5,172 nt of DNA. Origin: Eudoraea sp. (GTDB lineage: Bacteria > Bacteroidota > Bacteroidia > Flavobacteriales > Flavobacteriaceae). The stretch lies in NCBI GenBank assembly GCA_013042925.1, contig JABDPH010000203.1:1-5172 (forward strand), read 5' to 3'. This document shows positions 1 through 5,172 of the stretch, piece by piece. Position numbers and translations under genes: made by a program. Each line of letters begins with the position of its first letter. The stretch's first letter is position 1. Below the pieces are notes generated by a model that searched no databases, was not told where the DNA came from, and saw nothing but the letters and a program-made list of their open reading frames with translations.

Positions 1-621
1 AATGCCAAAGAGAAAGATATCATTGTAAACACTATATTTTGTGGTAACTATCAGCAAGGCATTAACACAGATTGGAAAAAGGGTGCTACCCTGACCGGAG
101 GAGAATATATGGCGATAGATCATAATAAACGGATTGTGCACATAGTTACTCCTTATGACGATGTTATCATTAAACTAAATTCAAAATTGAACAGTACCTA
201 TATTTCATATGGTGCCATGGGAAGTGCAAAGCTAGAATTACAATCAAGACAGGATGATAATGCCATGGAAATGGAAGAAGCCGTAGCCGTAAAACGCGCA
301 GTTAGTAAAAGTTCAGGGATGTATAATAATTCAACCTGGGATCTGATAGATGCCTCTGAAGATGAGGAATTTGATTTGGCGTCTATTAAAAAAGAAGAAC
401 TACCCAAAGCCCTTAGAGATAAGTCGAAAGCAGAACTAAATGCTTTTATAGGTGAGAAAAGGGCGGAGAGAAAAAAGATTCAAAAGGAAATAAAGGAACT
501 AAATGCCAAACGCGAGAGTTATATTAGTAAACATGCCCAACAAGAAAAAGGAGAACTTGAAAATGTTATGTTAAAGGCAATAAAAAGACAGGCTGAGGCA
601 AAACAGTATAAATGGGAATAA
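1..621 (+). CDS. VWA domain-containing protein, C-terminal part (5' end outside window)
   Basis: The frame is open from base 1 to the TAA at 619-621, giving 206 visible residues, so the ATG at 109 is internal and not the true start. Residues 1-60 read like the last strands and helices of a von Willebrand factor A domain: a beta strand with IVNTIFCG, then a segment with TLTGGEYMAID and IVHIVTPYDD. This matches a flavobacterial VWA protein family I recognise from memory. The metal-binding MIDAS motif (DxSxS) would lie upstream, outside the window. From about residue 125 the tail is strongly charged and helical (many K, E, R), probably a coiled coil, ending in KQYKWE. Such proteins are usually envelope-associated and mediate protein contacts; the target here is unknown. 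It is followed closely by its own terminator and is convergent with the porP-like gene. The family call is fairly secure, the function is not. Confidence 0.72.
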   Translation, partial: NAKEKDIIVNTIFCGNYQQGINTDWKKGATLTGGEYMAIDHNKRIVHIVTPYDDVIIKLNSKLNSTYISYGAMGSAKLELQSRQDDNAMEMEEAVAVKRAVSKSSGMYNNSTWDLIDASEDEEFDLASIKKEELPKALRDKSKAELNAFIGEKRAERKKIQKEIKELNAKRESYISKHAQQEKGELENVMLKAIKRQAEAKQYKWE

Positions 622-649
622 TAAACTTAAATTGCAGTTCTATTAGAAG

Positions 650-684
650 TGGGTTTAACAATAAAACTTGTTAAGCCCATTTTT
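650..684 (+). terminator. Rho-independent terminator of the VWA gene
   Basis: A 12-bp stem (650-661 with 668-679, arms TGGGTTTAACAA and TTGTTAAGCCCA) encloses a 6-base loop and is followed by five T at 680-684. All 12 positions pair in the plus-strand RNA if the U654-G675 wobble is allowed. In the minus-strand RNA the same position is a C-A mismatch, and no T-run follows, so the element favours plus-strand transcripts. It lies 29 bases after the VWA stop and its T-run overlaps the stop codon (685-683) of the convergent porP-like gene. Confidence 0.8.
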
Positions 685-1678
685 AGTTTGCGCTTGGACA
701 GAAACAGTCGTATCTGTTTTCCTTCGTGGGTCCAAAATCATAACCCAGGGTAATCTGGTGAAACCCGCCGTTGTCTAATCTAATATCACCGGATTGGTAA
801 GAATAATTGTAGGAGAACATAAATCTGTTATAATTGATGCCCACTATTGGAGTAAACAACTGAAGTCTCTGTTCACCGAAAGTGCCATCAACCTGAAACT
901 GGGCACCATCAAAACTCCTTCTGTAAGAGAGACCTGCCCAAAGCGTACCCCAACCCATTTCTCTATAGACCTTAGCATTGAGGTCTACAGTTTTCTCTTC
1001 TGTAAAATCTGTTAATTGAAAAAGAATAGAAGGTTCAACCTTCCACAATCCTTTTCCAAATATGTAGCCAGCATTAATTAAATACCTCCTTAAATTATCA
1101 AATTCAATTGCTGTATAAAGGTCCCGTCCGGTTCCTAAAATGTTTAAGGCAGCGAAATTTACATAGAATTCCATGTAATTGTAGGACATCCCTAAGTCTA
1201 AATTAAAATAGCCAACACTATTTTTCCCCCCTGTAATAATTGGATCCGGAATGACAGACCTGAATTCTGTTTCATCAAGACTACTCTGGATAAAACCTGC
1301 ACTAAGTCCAAATGACAACTGATTTAATATTCTAATTTCCGGCCCTAACTGCAAATGATGTGCGTATGTTAGCTTAGCACCTGTTTGAGAGTGATAGCCA
1401 TTGGCATCATTAAATATTATGACACCAACCCCACTTGAACTTTCAGGAATCCTGTAGTTTGCGCTAAGTGTCTGCAAACTTGGAGCCTCGTCCACACTAA
1501 ACCACTGCTTTCTGGCTGTAAGTCTTATTTTACCGCCTTCGCTAATACCCGCCATTGAGGGGAATACTAAATAGTAATTGTCCGCTAAATAATCAAAATA
1601 CACAGGAACCCCTTCCTGTGCTGTTAAAGAGCTAGAAAAAGCTACATATGTAAACAAAATCAACAGGAGTTTTCTCAT
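683..1678 (-). CDS. PorP/SprF family type IX secretion system-associated outer-membrane protein
   Basis: This encodes 331 residues, the usual size for PorP/SprF proteins. The start is well fixed: an in-frame TAG (1681-1679) sits directly before the ATG. Residues 1-20 form a Sec signal peptide (MRKLL, a hydrophobic core, then LTA before Gln21). The mature protein begins with a tyrosine-rich stretch (YFDYLADNYYLVFPSMAG) matching the family's N-terminal 'NPA.AG' region, then RLTARKQW. Next come alternating amphipathic strands rich in Y, G and N, as in a 14-strand-like outer-membrane barrel, and the barrel ends with the family-like strand HQITLGYDFGP. Family members associate with type IX secretion and gliding; many sit beside a large adhesin gene and are thought to hold its type-B C-terminal domain at the surface. 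No such partner is visible here, so its cargo is unknown. The only two cysteines, C325 and C327, lie in the tail after the last strand. It appears to be monocistronic. Confidence 0.85.
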   Translation of the reverse strand: MRKLLLILFTYVAFSSSLTAQEGVPVYFDYLADNYYLVFPSMAGISEGGKIRLTARKQWFSVDEAPSLQTLSANYRIPESSSGVGVIIFNDANGYHSQTGAKLTYAHHLQLGPEIRILNQLSFGLSAGFIQSSLDETEFRSVIPDPIITGGKNSVGYFNLDLGMSYNYMEFYVNFAALNILGTGRDLYTAIEFDNLRRYLINAGYIFGKGLWKVEPSILFQLTDFTEEKTVDLNAKVYREMGWGTLWAGLSYRRSFDGAQFQVDGTFGEQRLQLFTPIVGINYNRFMFSYNYSYQSGDIRLDNGGFHQITLGYDFGPTKENRYDCFCPSAN

Positions 1679-1711
1679 CTAAGAATAGGGCGTGTTTAAT
1701 GCAGTTTCGTT

Positions 1712-1741
1712 CAAATATAAAGTATAACGGATGAAATACAA
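1712..1741 (-). promoter_or_regulatory. Bacteroidota-type promoter for the porP-like gene
   Basis: On the minus strand, TTG (1741-1739) is separated by exactly 19 bases from TATATTTG (1719-1712). This fits the -33 TTG and -7 TAnnTTTG consensus known for primary sigma factor promoters in Flavobacterium and Bacteroides. Transcription would begin near 1707, giving a leader of about 30 bases before the ATG at 1678. The position in the divergent gap supports the call. Confidence 0.62.
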
Positions 1742-1776
1742 CATTATTATATATGCGCAGGAAGGGAAAATGGTTG

Positions 1777-1784
1777 TATTTTTG
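1777..1784 (+). promoter_or_regulatory. Probable -7 promoter element for the nfu-dodecin transcript
   Basis: TATTTTTG matches the Bacteroidota -7 consensus TAnnTTTG on the plus strand. It ends 15 bases before the ATG at 1800, so the leader would be only about 10 bases. No TTG is found at the ideal -33 spacing; the closest triplet is ATG at 1753-1755, 21 bases upstream. The call rests on the -7 match and the location between divergent genes. Confidence 0.45.
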
Positions 1785-1799
1785 TAGAAAACAAAACTG

Positions 1800-2702
1800 A
1801 TGAAAGAATACGTAATTACCGTGGTAGAAACAAACAACCCTGCTATTTTAAAATTTGAGACTAACCATTTTCTTACGAATGGTAGTAATTTTGAATTCAA
1901 GAATATTGATGAGGCAAAAAATTCTCCATTGGCACAACAATTATTTTACCTTCCATTTGTAAAAACCGTATATATATCTGGTAATTTTATCGCCCTGGAA
2001 CGCTTTGATATAGTGGATTGGCCATCGGTTAAGGATGAAGTAGCACAACAATTGGTGGAATATCTAAACGCGGGGGAACCTATAGTGAATGAAGAAGATG
2101 ACACAAAAAAAGTGGCTATAACCATATATGCAGAAATTACCCCAAATCCGGCCGTAATGAAATTTGTCGCGAACAAGAAAATTGTTCCTGCTGTTTTCGA
2201 ATTTAAAAATCTTGATGAGGCTAAAGGTTCTGATCTGGCCAAAGAGTTGTTTCACCTGCCCTATGTTAAGGAGGTTTTTATGGATGAAAACTATGTTTCC
2301 GTTACAAAATATGAAGTCGCCAACTGGGATGAGATCACCATGGAACTTCGCGAAATGATTCGAAATTTTATTGCTGATGGAAATGAAGTAGTCTCCAGCA
2401 ACGAAGTAGCAGTTAAATCTCCAGAATCTTCTAATGCACAATTAGAGAATGAAACATTAGACAATACTTCTCAGGAAATTATTAATATTCTGGAAGAATA
2501 TGTAAAACCTGCGGTTGCCAGTGATGGCGGAAATATACTTTTCCAGTCCTATGAAGAAGATAGCAAAACTGTAAATGTTATTCTCCAGGGTGCCTGTAGC
2601 GGATGCCCCTCTTCTACCTATACCCTGAAAAATGGAATTGAAACCATGTTGAAAAATATGTTGGGAGATAAGGTATCTGAAGTGGTTGCCTTAAATGGAT
2701 AA
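1800..2702 (+). CDS. nfu: NifU family iron-sulfur cluster scaffold/carrier protein with two Nfu N-domains
   Basis: This encodes 300 residues. The ATG at 1800 is the first start after an in-frame TAG at 1785-1787. Residues 5-95 and 106-197 are two copies of the Nfu N-terminal domain. Both contain NPA..KF, FEFKN(I/L)DEAK, a (Y/H)LP(F/Y)VK segment and a conserved Trp. A polar linker (about 198-222) leads to the NifU-like C-terminal domain (about 224-300), with ILEEYVKPAVASDGG and the CSGC pair C266/C269. In this family the two cysteines of two subunits jointly hold a [4Fe-4S] cluster that is passed to cytoplasmic apo-proteins. The second N-domain keeps the usual TPNPA..KF opening, while the first is diverged. 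From memory, flavobacterial homologues share the two-copy layout, so it is probably ancestral. No terminator separates it from the dodecin gene 68 bases downstream, so the two are probably co-transcribed. It is cytoplasmic, with no signal peptide. Confidence 0.92.
   Translation: MKEYVITVVETNNPAILKFETNHFLTNGSNFEFKNIDEAKNSPLAQQLFYLPFVKTVYISGNFIALERFDIVDWPSVKDEVAQQLVEYLNAGEPIVNEEDDTKKVAITIYAEITPNPAVMKFVANKKIVPAVFEFKNLDEAKGSDLAKELFHLPYVKEVFMDENYVSVTKYEVANWDEITMELREMIRNFIADGNEVVSSNEVAVKSPESSNAQLENETLDNTSQEIINILEEYVKPAVASDGGNILFQSYEEDSKTVNVILQGACSGCPSSTYTLKNGIETMLKNMLGDKVSEVVALNG
1812..2390 (+). repeat. Tandem in-gene duplication encoding two Nfu N-domains
   Basis: The two segments (about 1812-2084 and 2115-2390) encode homologous domains. 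Aligning residues 31-96 with 133-198 without gaps gives 24 identities in 66 by eye, with many conservative changes. A one-residue length difference lies just upstream of that block. The DNA has diverged well beyond a recent duplication; only short stretches such as the one around TTGATGAGGC remain similar. Confidence 0.85.
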
Positions 2703-2717
2703 TTATACCCGAATCTA

Positions 2718-2748
2718 TTGTTCCCTGGCTATTAATTTGCTACCTTAT
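2718..2748 (+). promoter_or_regulatory. Weak candidate promoter for the dodecin gene
   Basis: TTG at 2718-2720 is followed after 20 bases by TACCTTAT (2741-2748). This keeps TA and TT of the TAnnTTTG -7 consensus but misses the final TG. Transcription would start about 17 bases before the ATG. It could give dodecin a transcript separate from nfu, but the match is poor and chance is likely in AT-rich DNA. Confidence 0.22.
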
Positions 2749-2770
2749 CGTATCACTAAAAACAAGTATT

Positions 2771-2971
2771 ATGTCAGTTTTAAAAGTTATTGAAGTATTG
2801 GCAAATTCCAACGAAAGTTGGGAAGACGCTGCAAAAAATGCTGTTACTCACGCATCCAAATCAGTAAACAATATACGTTCAGTATATGTAAATGAGCAAA
2901 GTGCAACGGTAAAAGGTGGTGAAATAGACGAATATCGAGTAAATGTTAAAATTACTTTTGAAGTCAAGTAA
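2771..2971 (+). CDS. Dodecin family flavin-binding protein
   Basis: The 66 residues are the usual dodecin length and cover the whole fold: strand 1 (SVLKVIEVLANS), a helix (SWEDAAKNAVTHASKSV), then strands NIRSVYVNEQSATVKGG and EYRVNVKITFEV. Dodecins assemble into hollow dodecamers that bind flavins, often riboflavin or FMN in stacked pairs, and are thought to store or buffer flavin in the cytoplasm. By ungapped comparison from memory with the Halobacterium protein, the flavin-stacking Trp position is Ser37 and the Gln that contacts flavin is Arg56, with an aromatic Tyr39 nearby. This pattern (IRxxWVxEQ...EYRVN) is common in other bacterial dodecins, so the true ligand is less certain. The ATG at 2771 fits the family start. 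It probably shares a transcript with nfu and ends at the terminator 16 bases downstream. Confidence 0.93.
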   Translation: MSVLKVIEVLANSNESWEDAAKNAVTHASKSVNNIRSVYVNEQSATVKGGEIDEYRVNVKITFEVK

Positions 2972-2986
2972 TTATTAAGAAAAATT

Positions 2987-3013
2987 AAAAAGCGCCTTTG
3001 AGGCGCTTTTTTT
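2987..3013 (+). terminator. Strong Rho-independent terminator after dodecin
   Basis: A perfect 11-bp stem (2987-2997 with 3001-3011; core AGCGCCT/AGGCGCT) closes a 3-base TTG loop and runs into a seven-T tract at 3007-3013. It lies 16 bases after the dodecin stop. The A-tract on the left arm means the hairpin could also act on minus-strand transcripts. It ends 29 bases before the ATG of the next gene, so that gene needs its own promoter or read-through. Confidence 0.92.
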
Positions 3014-3031
3014 ATGCTCTGTAATTAGTGG

Positions 3032-3039
3032 TAACTTTG
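3032..3039 (+). promoter_or_regulatory. Candidate -7 promoter element for the DUF255 gene
   Basis: TAACTTTG matches the Bacteroidota TAnnTTTG -7 consensus, in the only space available between the terminator (ends 3013) and the ATG at 3043. The region 19 bases upstream is the terminator's T-tract, with no proper TTG at -33. If used, transcription would start at about 3044-3046, at or just inside the proposed start codon. Confidence 0.38.
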
Positions 3040-3042
3040 TAT

Positions 3043-5154
3043 ATGTCCAGGATCAGGTTAAAATACACTTTACTTTTAGTATTAGTTACCTTAAACGGTT
3101 GCTCTCAAAAAAAAGATGCCATGTCATATAAACATACCAATTCCCTTATAAATGAAAGCAGTCCTTATCTATTACAACATGCTCATAACCCCGTAAACTG
3201 GGAACCCTGGAGCACTGCCGCGCTGGAAAAAGCCAAAAATGAAAATAAATTAGTGTTAATAAGCATTGGTTACGCTGCATGTCACTGGTGCCATGTTATG
3301 GAAAAAGAATGTTTCGAGGATGAGGAAGTGGCAAAACTGATGAACGAAAATTTTGTCAATATAAAAATTGACAGAGAAGAACGTCCGGATATTGATCATC
3401 TATATATGGATGCTGTTCAAATGATGACGGGAAGAGGTGGATGGCCATTGAACGTTGTTACATTGCCAGACGGGCGTCCATTTTGGGGAGCTACTTATGT
3501 AAAAAAAGAGGACTGGATGAAAGTTTTGACTGAACTCACCAGACTTTACAAAGATCAGCCTGAAAAGATCATTGGATATGCCAAGGACCTGGCTGAAGGT
3601 ATTAAGGCAATTAATCTTGTTGAAATTGCCCCTAATTCCCAGATTTTAACAGAAGATCAATTAGATAATTCAGTTAAGAAATGGTCTCGCTATTTTGATC
3701 ATAATTATGGAGGCTATAATAGAGCTCCCAAATTTATGATGCCCGGTAACCTGGATTTTTTATTGCACTATGCCAAATCGAGAAAAAATGATGAGCTCAT
3801 GGAGTATATCAATTTAAGCCTTACGAAAATGGCTTATGGAGGAATTTTTGATCATTTGGCCGGTGGTTTTTCAAGATATTCTGTAGACGGCAAATGGCAT
3901 GTCCCACATTTTGAAAAAATGTTATATGACAATGGCCAATTGATAAGTTTATATTCCAAGGCATATGCCGTAACCCAAAATCCACTATACAAGAAAGTAG
4001 TGGAAGAAACAATTTCATTTATTAGCTCGGAGCTCATGGATAGTACAAATGCGTTTTACGCTTCCTTAGACGCAGATAGCGTTAATGAAACAGGGGAATT
4101 GGAGGAAGGTGCATTTTACGTTTGGCAAAAAGAGGAATTGCAAACTTTGCTTGCTGATAAATTTGAGCTTTTCAAAGATTACTATAACATAAACGACTTT
4201 GGCCTTTGGGAGCATGGTAATTATGTATTAATAAGGAATAAAACTGATGAGGCAATTGCCAAAAAACACAAAATCTCTATTTCTGATGTGAACAAAATCA
4301 TTTCAGATTGTAAAGATATCTTATACAATGTCCGTAAAAATAGAACCCGCCCAAGATTGGATGACAAAATCCTTTGTTCATGGAATGGTTTAATGTTAAA
4401 GGGGTTGACAGACGCCTACAGGTTCATTAAAAATGATGACTATCTGGATATGGCTTTAAAAAATGGCAATTTTATTGAGGCCACCTTTTTTAAGAAAGAT
4501 AGGGGCCTATACCATAATCATAAAGATGGTAAAAGCACAATTAATGGGTATCTGGAAGATTATGCAACGGTAATAGATGCATTCATTGGACTTTATGAAA
4601 TTACCTTTGATGAAAATTGGCTTAATTCGGCAAAAAAATTAACAGATTATTGCATTGACAATTTTACTGATGAAAAAAGTGGTTTGTTTTTCTTCACTCC
4701 CAAACAAGATACTTTTGTCATAAGAAGAACCATAGAAAAGGCAGATAATGTAATCCCATCGTCAAACTCCATTATGGCCAAAAATCTATTTAAATTATCC
4801 CGGTATTTTCCGGATGAGGATTACGAAAACATAACCCGAAAAATGGTTATGAATTTGCAACAAAGTTTTGAGAAAGATACTGCCAGTTATGCCAATTGGC
4901 TTCATCTGGTTTTGTATTTTCAAGAACCTTATTATGAAATAAGCATAGTTGGCGAAGACTACATGAAAACAGCAAGTACCATGCAACAAAGCTATTTGCC
5001 AAATGTTGTGTTTGCTGGTGCAAAAGAAGAGAGTGATCTCTCATTAATTCAAAATAGGTTTGTGGCCAATAGCACGCTTATTTACCTTTGCGAGCATGGT
5101 TCCTGCAAGTTGCCTACCACGGACATTGCGTATGTTTTAAATCAACTTAAATAA
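3043..5154 (+). CDS. DUF255/YyaL (SPATA20-like) thioredoxin-domain protein, predicted lipoprotein
   Basis: From the ATG at 3043 this encodes 703 residues. Residues 1-20 look like a lipoprotein signal: SRIRLK, a hydrophobic TLLLVLV core, then LNGC with Cys20. Next comes the family opening [21 protein letters not shown], interrupted by no frameshift. The thioredoxin-like DUF255 domain (about 30-190) carries CHWC (C80, C83), IDREERPD and GRGGWP. The rest is an (alpha/alpha)6-barrel-like region with strongly conserved blocks: [11 protein letters not shown] (266-276), [12 protein letters not shown] (286-297), FYASLDADS (338-346) and CSWNGLM (445-451). A cysteine pair, C683/C688, lies near the end. 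Length fits the family (about 680-790). The family is widespread, from bacterial YyaL to human SPATA20, but its reaction is not established; the barrel resembles sugar epimerases and glycosidases. An upstream GTG (3028) is in frame but adds nothing useful. ATG 3121 would give a 677-residue cytoplasmic form. Transcription is probably separate from dodecin because of the terminator. Confidence 0.9.
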   Translation: MSRIRLKYTLLLVLVTLNGCSQKKDAMSYKHTNSLINESSPYLLQHAHNPVNWEPWSTAALEKAKNENKLVLISIGYAACHWCHVMEKECFEDEEVAKLMNENFVNIKIDREERPDIDHLYMDAVQMMTGRGGWPLNVVTLPDGRPFWGATYVKKEDWMKVLTELTRLYKDQPEKIIGYAKDLAEGIKAINLVEIAPNSQILTEDQLDNSVKKWSRYFDHNYGGYNRAPKFMMPGNLDFLLHYAKSRKNDELMEYINLSLTKMAYGGIFDHLAGGFSRYSVDGKWHVPHFEKMLYDNGQLISLYSKAYAVTQNPLYKKVVEETISFISSELMDSTNAFYASLDADSVNETGELEEGAFYVWQKEELQTLLADKFELFKDYYNINDFGLWEHGNYVLIRNKTDEAIAKKHKISISDVNKIISDCKDILYNVRKNRTRPRLDDKILCSWNGLMLKGLTDAYRFIKNDDYLDMALKNGNFIEATFFKKDRGLYHNHKDGKSTINGYLEDYATVIDAFIGLYEITFDENWLNSAKKLTDYCIDNFTDEKSGLFFFTPKQDTFVIRRTIEKADNVIPSSNSIMAKNLFKLSRYFPDEDYENITRKMVMNLQQSFEKDTASYANWLHLVLYFQEPYYEISIVGEDYMKTASTMQQSYLPNVVFAGAKEESDLSLIQNRFVANSTLIYLCEHGSCKLPTTDIAYVLNQLK

Positions 5155-5172
5155 GTTTACCTAATTCTATAT

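Noticed and set aside
109..111. ATG at 109 as a true start of the VWA-type gene
   Set aside because: The frame is open back to base 1 and the upstream residues continue the VWA domain without a break.
794..1015. A 73-codon plus-strand frame inside the porP-like gene
   Set aside because: It is wholly antisense to a well-supported outer-membrane protein gene, with no recognisable domain or start signal.
1679..1900. A 73-codon minus-strand reading frame directly upstream of the porP-like gene
   Set aside because: It is in frame with porP but ends in a TAG just before its ATG, half of it is antisense to nfu, and it matches no family. The gap is better explained by the two promoters.
1946..2441. 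Two minus-strand frames and one plus-strand frame overlapping nfu
   Set aside because: They are shadows of the duplicated N-domains of nfu and show no family features.
3028..3042. GTG at 3028 as the start of the DUF255 protein
   Set aside because: It adds five residues ahead of a complete lipoprotein signal and would lie upstream of the expected transcript start; ATG 3043 is simpler.
3821..5044. Several 60-65-codon minus-strand frames inside the DUF255 gene
   Set aside because: They lie entirely within conserved coding sequence, have unnatural composition and no promoter or family match.
1..5172. Insertion sequence, CRISPR array, tRNA, riboswitch or tandem DNA repeats
   Set aside because: No transposase, regularly spaced repeats, cloverleaf or conserved leader structure was seen; intergenic gaps are all about 120 bases or less.

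Overview
The window looks like ordinary chromosome from a member of the Bacteroidota, most likely the family Flavobacteriaceae. It is AT-rich and has no clear Shine-Dalgarno sequences. Promoters resemble the Bacteroidota -33 TTG / -7 TAnnTTTG type. It also carries a PorP/SprF-family outer-membrane protein, a family largely confined to this phylum, and a NifU-family protein with the two-N-domain layout I associate with Flavobacteriia. No mobile element, CRISPR array, rRNA or tRNA gene was seen.

Layout: (1) 1-621 (+), the 3' end of a von Willebrand factor A (VWA) domain protein cut by the window edge, with an intrinsic terminator at 650-684. (2) 683-1678 (-), a PorP/SprF-family protein convergent with gene 1. 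The terminator of gene 1 overlaps its stop codon. (3) 1679-1799, a divergent promoter region with a good minus-strand promoter for porP and a plausible plus-strand -7 element for the next gene. (4) 1800-2702 (+), a NifU-family Fe-S scaffold or carrier protein with two tandem Nfu N-terminal domains and a C-terminal CxxC domain. (5) 2771-2971 (+), a dodecin, probably co-transcribed with nfu, followed by a near-perfect intrinsic terminator at 2987-3013. (6) 3043-5154 (+), a large DUF255/YyaL (SPATA20-like) protein with an N-terminal thioredoxin-like CHWC motif, an alpha-helical barrel region and a predicted lipoprotein signal.

Genes 4-6 all have links to redox or cofactor chemistry (Fe-S clusters, flavin, a thiol pair), but only nfu and dodecin plausibly form one transcript. 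The porP gene stands alone, with no large adhesin partner in view. The window has no convincing undescribed system. The points most worth a second look are the export signal on a DUF255 protein whose promoter is squeezed between a terminator and the start codon, the dodecin whose flavin-site residues differ from the archaeal type, and the diverged first N-domain in the Nfu protein.
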